Assembly: GCF_000302535.1 (NCBI RefSeq) | Contig: NC_018708.1 | Span: 2,666,001 to 2,730,000 of the forward strand | Source of the DNA: Acidovorax sp. KKS102 | GTDB lineage: Bacteria > Pseudomonadota > Gammaproteobacteria > Burkholderiales > Burkholderiaceae_C | Reading direction: 5' to 3' | DNA length: 64,000 nucleotides | In this document: piece by piece, positions 27,199 to 36,984 of the stretch | Position numbering within the stretch: the stretch's first letter is position 1 | Layout of the letters: every line of letters starts with the position of its first letter | The notes under the pieces: generated by a model | The model's database searches: none | Told to the model about the DNA's origin: nothing | What the model saw: only the letters and a program-made list of their open reading frames with translations | Translations under genes and position numbers: made by a program

Positions 27199-29835
27199 AT
27201 GAACACCCTGTATCGCAAGCCGCTGCCCGGCACGCAGCTGGACTACTTCGACGCCCGCGCCGCTGTCGAAGCCCTGCAGCCCGGCGCCTGGGCCACCCTG
27301 CCCTACACCGCCCGAGTGCACGCTGAAAACATCGTGCGCCGCGCCGACCCGGCCACCGTCAACGACTGCCTACGCCAGCTCATCGAGCGCAAGCGCGACC
27401 GCGACTTCCCCTGGTACCCGGCGCGCGTGGTGTGCCACGACATCCTGGGCCAGACGGCGCTGGTGGATTTGGCGGGCCTGCGCGATGCGATTGCCAAGGA
27501 GGGCGGCGACCCGGCCCAGGTGAACCCCGTGGTGCCAGTGCAGCTCATCGTGGACCATTCGCTCGCCGTGGAATGTGGCGGTTTCGACCCCGATGCATTT
27601 GCCAAGAACCGCGCCATCGAAGACCGCCGCAACGAAGACCGCTTTCACTTCATCGAGTGGACGAAAAAAGCCTTTGCCAACGTGGATGTGATCCCGGCGG
27701 GGAACGGGATCATGCACCAGATCAATCTGGAAAAAATGTCGCCCGGGGTCCATGCCGACCGGGGCGTGGCCTACCCCGACACCTGCGTAGGCACCGACAG
27801 CCACACCCCGCATGTGGATGCGCTGGGCGTGATCGCCATCGGCGTGGGCGGCCTGGAGGCCGAGAACGTGATGCTGGGCCGCGCATCGATGATGCGGCTG
27901 CCCGAGATGGTGGGCGTGGAGCTGACCGGCCAGCGCCAGGACGGAATCACCGCCACCGACGTGGTGCTGGCGCTGACCGAGTTTTTGCGCAAGGCCAAGG
28001 TGGTCGGTGCCTACCTGGAGTTCTTTGGCGAAGGCGCCGCCAAGCTGACCATTGGCGACCGCGCCACCATCTCCAACATGGCGCCGGAATATGGCGCAAC
28101 GGCGGCGCTGTTCAGCATCGACGAACAGACGCTGGACTACCTGCGGCTGACCGGCCGCGAGGCCAGCCAAGTCAAGCTGGTCGAGACCTATGCCAAAACC
28201 GCTGGCTTGTGGGCCGATGCGCTCGCGGGCGCTGTGTACGACCGCACCCTGCGCTTTGACCTGTCTACAGTGGTGCGCAGCCTGGCTGGCCCCTCCAACC
28301 CGCATGCGCGCGTGGCCACGTCTGACCTGGCCGCCCGGGGCATTGCGGGCCCCTGGGCCCTGCCGTCGCCGGGCGAAGGCACGATGCCCGATGGCGCCGT
28401 GGTCATCGCTGCCATCACCAGCTGCACCAACACCAGCAACCCGCGCAACGTGATCGCCGCCGCCCTGCTGGCGCGCAACGCCCACCGGCTGGGCCTCACA
28501 CGCAAGCCCTGGGTCAAGACCTCGCTTGCGCCGGGCTCCCGGGCGGTGGAGCTTTACCTGAAAGAAGCCAGTCTGCTGGCCGATCTGGAGGCGCTGGGCT
28601 TTGGCATCGTCGCCTTTGCCTGCACCACCTGCAACGGCATGAGCGGTGCGCTGGACCCTGCGATTCAGCAGGAGATCATCGACCGCGACCTGTACGCCAC
28701 GGCAGTGCTCTCGGGCAACCGCAACTTCGACGGGCGCATCCACCCGTATGCCAAGCAGGCGTTCCTGGCCTCTCCGCCCCTGGTCGTGGCCTATGCGATT
28801 GCGGGCACGGTGCGGTTTGACATCGAAAAGGATGTGCTGGCGGTGGTGGATGGCCAGCCTATCCGGCTCAAGGACCTGTGGCCCAGCGATGAAGAAATCG
28901 ACGCCGTGGTGAAGGCCGCCGTGAAACCCGCACACTACCGCGCCGTGTACGAGCCCATGTTTGCCATCCGGCACGACGATGGCCCGCGCGTGTCGCCGCA
29001 ATACGACTGGCGGCCGCAGTCCACCTACATCCGCCGCCCGCCGTACTGGGACACCAAAGGCGTTGGCGCACTGGCCGCCCACCCGCGCACCCTGCAGGGC
29101 ATGCGCCCGCTGGCCATCCTTCCCGACAACATCACCACCGACCACCTCTCACCGTCCAACGCCATCCTGCCCGGCAGCGCGGCGGGCGAGTACCTGGCCC
29201 GCATGGGCGTACCCGAGGAGGACTTCAACTCTTACGCCACGCACCGGGGCGACCACCTCACCGCCCTGCGCGCCACCTTTGCCAACCCACAACTGGTCAA
29301 TGAGATGGCCGTGATCGATGGCAAAGTCCAAAAAGGCTCGCTGGCCCGCGTGGAGCCCGAGGGCCAGGTGATGCGCATGTGGGAGGCCATCGAAACCTAC
29401 CTGCACCGCCGCCAGCCGCTCATCATCATTGCGGGCGCCGACTACGGTCAGGGGTCGAGTCGCGACTGGGCCGCCAAGGGTGTGCGGCTGGCGGGGGTGG
29501 AGGTGGTGGTGGCCGAGGGCTTTGAGCGCATCCACCGCACCAACCTGATTGGCATGGGGGTGCTGCCGCTGGAGTTTGGGGCGGGGGTCAACCGCACCAC
29601 GCTGGGGCTGGATGGGACGGAGGTGTATGACGTGGAGGGAGGCATGCAACCCCGCACCGAACTCAGCCTGGTCATCCGCCGCAAAAATGGCGAGGTCACC
29701 CGGGTGCCCATGACATGCCGCCTCGACACGGCCGAAGAGGTCTCTATCTACCAGGCGGGCGGCGTGCTGCAGCGCTTTGCGCAAGACTTTCTTGCCAAGA
29801 ATACAGAACAAAAACAGGCTCTGGCGCACGCCTAG
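27199..29835 (+). CDS. acnD: Fe/S-dependent 2-methylcitrate dehydratase AcnD
   Basis: The 878-residue aconitase-family protein has the cluster-binding cysteines in TSCTNTSNPRNV and CTTCNGMSG, the GTDSHTPHVDALGVIAIGVGGLEAE motif, ILPDNITTDHLSPS and the swivel-domain GADYGQGSSRDWAAKG. In propionate oxidation it dehydrates 2-methylcitrate to 2-methyl-trans-aconitate and needs PrpF, encoded next. The final codon and stop (GCC TAG) lie at the start of a copy of the dispersed repeat, which also forms most of the gap to prpF. Confidence 0.95.
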   Translation: MNTLYRKPLPGTQLDYFDARAAVEALQPGAWATLPYTARVHAENIVRRADPATVNDCLRQLIERKRDRDFPWYPARVVCHDILGQTALVDLAGLRDAIAKEGGDPAQVNPVVPVQLIVDHSLAVECGGFDPDAFAKNRAIEDRRNEDRFHFIEWTKKAFANVDVIPAGNGIMHQINLEKMSPGVHADRGVAYPDTCVGTDSHTPHVDALGVIAIGVGGLEAENVMLGRASMMRLPEMVGVELTGQRQDGITATDVVLALTEFLRKAKVVGAYLEFFGEGAAKLTIGDRATISNMAPEYGATAALFSIDEQTLDYLRLTGREASQVKLVETYAKTAGLWADALAGAVYDRTLRFDLSTVVRSLAGPSNPHARVATSDLAARGIAGPWALPSPGEGTMPDGAVVIAAITSCTNTSNPRNVIAAALLARNAHRLGLTRKPWVKTSLAPGSRAVELYLKEASLLADLEALGFGIVAFACTTCNGMSGALDPAIQQEIIDRDLYATAVLSGNRNFDGRIHPYAKQAFLASPPLVVAYAIAGTVRFDIEKDVLAVVDGQPIRLKDLWPSDEEIDAVVKAAVKPAHYRAVYEPMFAIRHDDGPRVSPQYDWRPQSTYIRRPPYWDTKGVGALAAHPRTLQGMRPLAILPDNITTDHLSPSNAILPGSAAGEYLARMGVPEEDFNSYATHRGDHLTALRATFANPQLVNEMAVIDGKVQKGSLARVEPEGQVMRMWEAIETYLHRRQPLIIIAGADYGQGSSRDWAAKGVRLAGVEVVVAEGFERIHRTNLIGMGVLPLEFGAGVNRTTLGLDGTEVYDVEGGMQPRTELSLVIRRKNGEVTRVPMTCRLDTAEEVSIYQAGGVLQRFAQDFLAKNTEQKQALAHA

Positions 29836-29866
29836 TAAGCGCCATACGCTATCAAATTTGATATTT
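29830..29866 (+). repeat. Dispersed repeat copy 7, short form, holding the acnD stop codon
   Basis: GCCTAGTAAGCGCC, then ACGCTATCAAATTTGATA. It lacks part of the middle of the element but keeps the GCC-TAG/GCGC start and the GCTATC...GATA stem. The acnD stop codon TAG falls within it in the same phase as in the other coding copies. Confidence 0.6.
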
Positions 29867-29870
29867 CTCC

Positions 29871-31079
29871 ATGAGCATCTCCCCCGCACCACAGATCCGC
29901 ATCCCCGCCATCTACCTGCGCGGCGGCACCAGCAAGGGCGTGTTCTTCTGCCTGGACGACCTGCCCGCCCCCGCCCAGCAACCTGGCCCGGCGCGCGACG
30001 CGCTGCTGCTGCGCGTGCTGGGCAGCCCCGACCCGTATGGCAAGCAGATCGACGGCATGGGTAATGCCTCGTCAAGCACCAGCAAGGCAGTGATCCTGTC
30101 GCGCAGCACGCGGCCGGGGCATGACGTGGACTATCTGTTTGGCCAGGTGTCCATCGACCAGCCCTTCGTGGACTGGAGCGGCAACTGCGGCAACCTCTCG
30201 GCGGCGGTGGGACCCTGCGCCATCCACATGGGGCTGATCGATGCGGCGCGCCTTCCGCAAGACGGCACCTTTCCGGTTCGCATCTGGCAGGCCAACATCG
30301 GCAAGACCATCGTGGCGCATGTGCCCATGGCCCACGGACAGGTGCAGGAGACGGGCGACTTTGAACTGGACGGCGTGACCTTTGCAGCGGCCGAGGTGGC
30401 GCTGGAGTTCATGGACCCGGCGGACGATGGGGAAGAAGGCGGCGCCATGTTCCCCACCGGCAATGTGGTGGACACCTTGGAAGTGCCGGGCGTCGGCAGC
30501 TTTGCCGCCACGCTGATCAACGCGGGCATCCCTACCATTTTTCTCAACGCCCAGGAGCTGGGCTACACCGGCACCGAGCTGCAAGGCGCAATCAATGGCG
30601 ATGCGGTAGCACTCGCACGCTTCGAGGCCATCCGCGCCAATGGCGCCTTGCGCATGGGGCTGATCCAGCAACTGAGCGCGGCCGCCACCCGCCAGCACAC
30701 GCCCAAGATCGCGTTCGTCGCGCCGCCTGCGAGCTACACCGCCGCCAGCGGCAAACCCATCGATGCCAAAGACATCGACCTGCTGGTGCGCGCGCTCTCC
30801 ATGGGCCAACTGCACCACGCCATGATGGGCACGGCGGCTGTGGCCATTGGCACGGCAGCAGCCATCCCCGGCACGCTGGTCAACCTGGCGGCGGGCGGTG
30901 GCGTGCGCAGCAGCGTGCGGTTTGGCCACCCCTCGGGCACCCTGCGCGTGGGGGCCGAGGCAGCACAAATCAACGGCCAGTGGAACGTGACCAAGGCCCT
31001 CATGAGCCGCAGCGCCCGCATCCTGATGGAAGGCTGGGTGCGTGTGCCTGCGGACACTTTTAAAGCAAAAATGGCCTGA
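29871..31079 (+). CDS. prpF: 2-Methylaconitate isomerase PrpF (AcnD accessory)
   Basis: The 402-residue protein belongs to the diaminopimelate-epimerase-like PrpF family that isomerises 2-methyl-trans-aconitate to the cis form. It has the N-terminal IRIPAIYLRGGTSKGVFF, the GNCGNLSAAVGPCAI segment with the conserved Cys, GNVVDTLEVPGVGSF and a C-terminal HPSGTLRVGAEA. It follows acnD closely. The last residues (KAKMA) and the TGA stop are encoded by a dispersed repeat at 31067-31121. Confidence 0.94.
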   Translation: MSISPAPQIRIPAIYLRGGTSKGVFFCLDDLPAPAQQPGPARDALLLRVLGSPDPYGKQIDGMGNASSSTSKAVILSRSTRPGHDVDYLFGQVSIDQPFVDWSGNCGNLSAAVGPCAIHMGLIDAARLPQDGTFPVRIWQANIGKTIVAHVPMAHGQVQETGDFELDGVTFAAAEVALEFMDPADDGEEGGAMFPTGNVVDTLEVPGVGSFAATLINAGIPTIFLNAQELGYTGTELQGAINGDAVALARFEAIRANGALRMGLIQQLSAAATRQHTPKIAFVAPPASYTAASGKPIDAKDIDLLVRALSMGQLHHAMMGTAAVAIGTAAAIPGTLVNLAAGGGVRSSVRFGHPSGTLRVGAEAAQINGQWNVTKALMSRSARILMEGWVRVPADTFKAKMA

Positions 31080-31121
31080 AGCGCTAGCGAATCATGCGCC
31101 AGCAGCTATCAAATATATAGC
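31067..31121 (+). repeat. Dispersed repeat copy 8, holding the prpF stop codon
   Basis: A full-length 55-base copy: AAAAATGGCCTGAAGCGCTA, GCGAATCATGCGCCAGCA, and the stem GCTAT-N7-ATAGC. Its first 13 bases lie inside prpF and provide the TGA stop after GCC; the rest lies in the gap to the lyase gene. Confidence 0.85.
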
Positions 31122-31143
31122 TACTCAATTCACCAACCACAAC

Positions 31144-32016
31144 ATGAATACCAAACAACAACTCAAGACGCTGGCCCAGGCCCGCCGGGGCGTCATCGTG
31201 CCCGGCGCCTTCAACGCCCTCTCGGCCCGCGTGGTGGCCGACCTGGGCTTTGAAGCCCTTTACGTGACCGGCGCAGGCGTGACCAACATGTGGTTCGGCC
31301 TGCCCGACCAGGCCTTCATGGGCCTCACCGACATTGCCGACCACACGGCGCGCATCCGGGACGCGGTAGAGCTGCCGCTCATCGTCGATGCCGACACCGG
31401 CTTTGGCAACGCGCTCAACACCTACCACGCTGTGAGGGTGCTGGAGCGCGCGGGGGCCGACTGCATCCAGCTCGAAGACCAGGTCAGCCCCAAGCGCTGT
31501 GGGCATTTCAACGGCAAGGAGGTGATTGCCACCGACGAGATGCTGGGCAAGATCAAGGCCGCCGTGGACGCGCGCCGCGACGCAGGCACCCTCATCCTGG
31601 CTCGCACCGACGCCTGCGCCACCCAGGGCTTCGAGGCCGCCGTGGAGCGCGCCCGGCGGTTTGAGGAGGCTGGCGCCGACATCCTGTTTGTCGAAGCTGT
31701 CACCACCCTCGACGAGATCCGCGCCCTGCCCCAGCGGCTGGCCGCGCCGCAGCTGATGAACATGGTGATTGGCGGCAAGACCCCCATCACCAGTGCCGAA
31801 GAACTGGCCACCCTGGGCTATGGCCTGGTGCTGTACGCCAACGCGGCGCTGCAGGGCGCGGTGGCAGGCATGCAAAAGGCGCTGACGGCGCTGCGCGACC
31901 ACCAGCGCATCGACGAAGACCCCGCCCTCGTGGCACCTTTTGCCGAACGCCAGCGGTTGGTGCGCAAGGCCGACTGGGATTCGCTGGAGGCCAAGTACGC
32001 CAGCGGGAGGCCATAG
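31144..32016 (+). CDS. Isocitrate lyase/PEP-mutase family lyase (PrpB-like)
   Basis: The 290-residue protein has the ICL/PEP-mutase fold: GAFNALSARVVADLGFEALYVTGAG, LPLIVDADTGFGN, the QLEDQVSPKRCGH loop with the catalytic Cys and LARTDA. By position at the end of the methylcitrate operon it should cleave 2-methylisocitrate to pyruvate and succinate. However, GVTNMWFGLPDQAF and the C-terminal NMVIGGKTPITSAEEL and YANAALQGAVAGM differ from classical PrpB of Cupriavidus or E. coli and look closer to oxaloacetate decarboxylase or dimethylmalate lyase relatives. The ATG at 31144 follows an AT-rich, poorly matched ribosome site. Substrate is therefore less sure than fold. Confidence 0.85.
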   Translation: MNTKQQLKTLAQARRGVIVPGAFNALSARVVADLGFEALYVTGAGVTNMWFGLPDQAFMGLTDIADHTARIRDAVELPLIVDADTGFGNALNTYHAVRVLERAGADCIQLEDQVSPKRCGHFNGKEVIATDEMLGKIKAAVDARRDAGTLILARTDACATQGFEAAVERARRFEEAGADILFVEAVTTLDEIRALPQRLAAPQLMNMVIGGKTPITSAEELATLGYGLVLYANAALQGAVAGMQKALTALRDHQRIDEDPALVAPFAERQRLVRKADWDSLEAKYASGRP

Positions 32017-32148
32017 CGTCGCAAACGGTGCGAATGGCTTGGACGGATTGAACCAAGCAAACACCTGTCTCGTTTTTGCATTCGAGACAGCACAAGCGGT
32101 TGGCGCGGAGCACAATGGGTGAATCCGCCACACCGTGCACGCCGCCTG

Positions 32149-33498
32149 ATGCAAAGCATTTCTTCACTGAACCTGGCGAACTTGTTGCTGGACGCCGTCT
32201 GCGTCGTTCAAACAGACAGCACGATCGTGTTTGTCAGTGCCGCGTTCGAACGCATCTTTGGATACAAGCCCGAGGAAGTCATTGGCAAGCGCATGCTGGA
32301 CATGGTGCACCCCGACGACCTGCCCGCCACGCAACGCCAGGCCCAGAGCGTGACCCAGGGCGAGCTGCAGCTGCAGTTTGAAAACCGCTATGTGCGCAAG
32401 GACGGCTCCATTGCCCACATCCGCTGGACAGCACGCTGGTTGCCCGACAGGCAAGTCCGGCTGGCCGTGGCCCATGACATCACGGAGCGCAAGGCTGCAG
32501 AGTCGATGCAGGCGGTGATCTACGCCATCTCCGAAGCCGCGCACACCACGCACAACCTGCAGGCGCTGTTCCAGCACATTCATCAGATCGTGGGCGGGCT
32601 GTTGCCAGCCACCAATTTTGCGGTGGCTCTGTATGACGCGCTGAGCGACCGGCTCAGCTTTCCGTACCACGTCAACGAGTACTTGCCAGCACCTGCGACG
32701 ATGGCCCTGGCCGACGACGCCCGCTATGCCGAGGTGATCCGCGGCGGTGCCACCCTGCTGCTGACGCCGGATGCGCCCATGGCACACGCCCTTGGTGGCG
32801 AGCACCAGCCCTTGTACTGGCTGGGCGTACCCCTGCAGACGCAGCGCGGGCCGCTGGGCGCGCTGGTGCTGCAAAGCTATACCGAGCAAGGCCGCTACAC
32901 CGACAAGGACAAAGAGCTGCTGCAGTTCGTCTCCACCCAGGTGGCGGCCGCCATTGAACGCAAACAGATGTATGAGCGCCTGGAGCACATGGCGCAGTAC
33001 GACCAGCTCACGCACCTGCCCAACCGCCAGCTGTTTCTGGACCGGCTCAAGACCGCCCTGGCGCGCGCGCGGCGCGAGCAGACGCTGCTGTCGCTGCTGT
33101 TCATTGACTTGGACCGCTTCAAGGAAGTGAACGACACGCTGGGCCACGCCATGGGCGACCTGCTGCTGCAGCGGGTGGCACAGCGGCTGCTCGAATGCGT
33201 GCGCGCGTCAGACACCGTGGCGCGGTTGGGGGGCGATGAATTTGTGGTGCTGCTCGAAGGCGGCCAGGCCCGCGAGCATGCGAGTGCAGCGGCCCACAAG
33301 ATCCTCGCGGCCTTTGGGCAGGACTTTGACCTGGAAGGCCAGCGCCTGTACATCCAGCCCAGCATCGGGGTGGCCATCTACCCCGAGCATGGCGGCGAAG
33401 AACACCGCCTGCTGGGCCATGCCGACGAGGCCATGTACCTGTCCAAGCGCAACGGCGGCAACCAGGTGCGGGTGGCGCTGGCGCCCCTGTACTCCTGA
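32149..33498 (+). CDS. PAS-GAF-GGDEF diguanylate cyclase
   Basis: The protein of about 449 residues has an N-terminal PAS domain (LLLDAVCVVQTDSTIVFVSA to ITERKAAE), a GAF domain (about residues 125-280, GVPLQTQRGPLGALVLQSY) and a GGDEF domain with ARLGGDEFVVLL, FIDLDRFKEVNDTLGHAMGD and an RASD inhibition site five residues upstream. It should make cyclic-di-GMP under cytoplasmic sensory control. The ATG at 32149 (MQSISSLNL) is preferred; an in-frame GTG lies at 32119. The 132-base gap behind the lyase gene holds no clear signal. Confidence 0.9.
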   Translation: MQSISSLNLANLLLDAVCVVQTDSTIVFVSAAFERIFGYKPEEVIGKRMLDMVHPDDLPATQRQAQSVTQGELQLQFENRYVRKDGSIAHIRWTARWLPDRQVRLAVAHDITERKAAESMQAVIYAISEAAHTTHNLQALFQHIHQIVGGLLPATNFAVALYDALSDRLSFPYHVNEYLPAPATMALADDARYAEVIRGGATLLLTPDAPMAHALGGEHQPLYWLGVPLQTQRGPLGALVLQSYTEQGRYTDKDKELLQFVSTQVAAAIERKQMYERLEHMAQYDQLTHLPNRQLFLDRLKTALARARREQTLLSLLFIDLDRFKEVNDTLGHAMGDLLLQRVAQRLLECVRASDTVARLGGDEFVVLLEGGQAREHASAAAHKILAAFGQDFDLEGQRLYIQPSIGVAIYPEHGGEEHRLLGHADEAMYLSKRNGGNQVRVALAPLYS

Positions 33499-33533
33499 TA
33501 CGCCTGAAGCTCCCGACGCACAGGGACCGAACC

Positions 33534-33863
33534 GTGCAGCCGCCGTCCACGCCCGCGAGCAGCGCCTCTTTCAACGGGCAGCCCCAAGGTGTCAAAGCCG
33601 TCATGCTGCAGCTCGCCGTGCGCTTGGGCCTGACTGCCGTGGCCGTGCCAGTGGCGCTCGCGGTGACGCTGCTGCTCTATCCGGTGTGGTCATGGCTGGA
33701 GCGCACCACGGGCATCGAAAGCGTGGGCCACAGCGGGCCCGCCGGTTGGTGCTATTTGGCAGTCTGGGTGCCTATGGCTGCAGCCCTGCTTCTGCCTCCG
33801 CTGTGGAGACTGGTGCTGGCACTTTGGCGTGGAGTTGAAGGCCCCGCGAACACCCCGCACTGA
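33534..33863 (+). CDS. Small membrane protein, function unknown
   Basis: The 109-residue product has two hydrophobic helices (LAVRLGLTAVAVPVALAVTL and WCYLAVWVPMAAALLLPPLW) joined by a loop ending GIESVGHSGPAG. No family was recognised. A GTG at 33534 is preceded by AGGGA at good spacing; an ATG at 33603 would drop the Ser/Pro-rich leader. It follows the diguanylate cyclase gene by 35 bases and may be co-transcribed with it. Confidence 0.65.
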   Translation: MQPPSTPASSASFNGQPQGVKAVMLQLAVRLGLTAVAVPVALAVTLLLYPVWSWLERTTGIESVGHSGPAGWCYLAVWVPMAAALLLPPLWRLVLALWRGVEGPANTPH

Positions 33864-34089
33864 GCGCCATGTGCAGGCGCTGAGGGCAACACCCAATCAG
33901 CCCCTGTCTCTGTGCATCCCTGGAACGCAGAGACTTAATCACCAGCTCCTTAGGGGTTCTTGGGCGCAGGCCGGTCGCCCCCAGCGGATCGTCGCACAAT
34001 GCGGCCTTGCATCCGCAGCCCCTTCGGCCGGATGCTCCGGCCCCTCTCCCGGCCCCTTCATCCCACCCGGCGCGCAGCGCCGCACACCC

Positions 34090-34557
34090 ATGCTCTACAA
34101 CGCCCTGAAGCTTGTCCATGTCTTGTCCATCATCGTGTGGGTGGGGGGCATGGTGTTCGCCCATTTCTTTTTTCGCCCCGCCGCGCAGTCGCTGGAGCCG
34201 CCGCAGCGCGTGCGGCTGATGCATGACGTGCTGCAGCGCTTTTTTGCGGCCGTCACTGCCGCTGTGGTGCTGGTGCTGGGCAGCGGCCTGTGGATGATCG
34301 GCCGCGCGGCCAAGCAGGCCGTACAGACGGGCGGCGTGTTCTCCATGCCGCTGGACTGGACCATCATGGCCACGCTGGGCGTGGTGATGATCGCCATCTT
34401 TGGCCATATCCGCTTTGCACTGTTCCGGCGCCTGCAGCGTGCCGTAGCGGCCTCAGACTGGCCCAGCGGCGCCAAGGCCCTGGGCAGCATCCGCAGCTGG
34501 GTGGGCGTGAACCTGGCGCTGGGTGTGGTGATCGTTGTGGTCACCCTGCTGGTCTAG
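34090..34557 (+). CDS. CopD-family-like four-helix membrane protein
   Basis: The 155-residue protein has four hydrophobic segments: a first with the HVLSIIVWVGGMVFAHFFFRP pattern containing conserved His and Gly residues, a second around AVTAAVVLVLGSGLWMI, a third at IMATLGVVMIAIFGHIRFAL and a fourth at WVGVNLALGVVIVVVTLLV. The pattern fits CopD/DUF2269-type membrane proteins, possibly haem- or copper-binding. The function is not known. The 226 bases upstream hold no recognisable gene. Confidence 0.72.
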   Translation: MLYNALKLVHVLSIIVWVGGMVFAHFFFRPAAQSLEPPQRVRLMHDVLQRFFAAVTAAVVLVLGSGLWMIGRAAKQAVQTGGVFSMPLDWTIMATLGVVMIAIFGHIRFALFRRLQRAVAASDWPSGAKALGSIRSWVGVNLALGVVIVVVTLLV

Positions 34558-34657
34558 CCCCACCTGGCCCTCGCTCGCATTTCGTATTGATTGGATGGGC
34601 ACGCAGGCTGCCGCCCCGCGCGGTAGTGCATACCGCGTGGCCCCAGGAGTTTTGACG

Positions 34658-36505
<1,848 letters not shown>

Positions 36506-36624
36506 GCCCGCAGAGACAGACAGGCGCCCAGCCGCATGGGCGACACGCTGTCGCGCACGCGGCTGTGCCGCGGGTGTGTTGTCCCTACGGTGGCGGGTTT
36601 CAACCACCGGATGGAATCGCACCG

Positions 36625-36951
36625 ATGATCAAAGTCACCGCCGTCTACCGCTGGCGTGAAGGTGCCACCTTCAACCACGACTACTACCACTCCGAGCACA
36701 TGCGCATCGCCCGCGCGGCGCTGCAGCCACTGGGCCTTGTGCGGCTGGAAAGCGACCGAGTTCTCTACCCCGGCGAACCGCGCCCGGGCCAGATCGTGGC
36801 GTTGACCAACGCGTTCTTCGGCGATCTCACGCAGGCCCAGGCGGCCGCCAAAGCGACGATGGCCGAACTGTCGGCAGACATTCCCAACTACACCAACATC
36901 CAGCCCGATTCGTACTTTGCGCAGGTGCTGGAGCACCCTGTCACCGCCTGA
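36625..36951 (+). CDS. EthD-domain protein
   Basis: The 108-residue protein matches the EthD / dimeric alpha-beta barrel family (MIKVTAVYRWREGATFNHDYYHSEHM near the N-terminus is the signature, with the conserved HSEH). EthD proteins assist ether or polyketide-like degradation, but the actual role of most members is unknown. The ATG at 36625 lies 120 bases after the ABC exporter. It converges with the Sel1-repeat gene, 33 bases apart. Confidence 0.82.
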   Translation: MIKVTAVYRWREGATFNHDYYHSEHMRIARAALQPLGLVRLESDRVLYPGEPRPGQIVALTNAFFGDLTQAQAAAKATMAELSADIPNYTNIQPDSYFAQVLEHPVTA

Positions 36952-36984
36952 CCAACTCGTGGGTTTGCGGTGGGCGGCCCACCC

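Noticed and set aside
27370..29145. A 591-codon minus-strand open frame opposite acnD
   Set aside because: It is an antisense shadow of a gene with all aconitase motifs.
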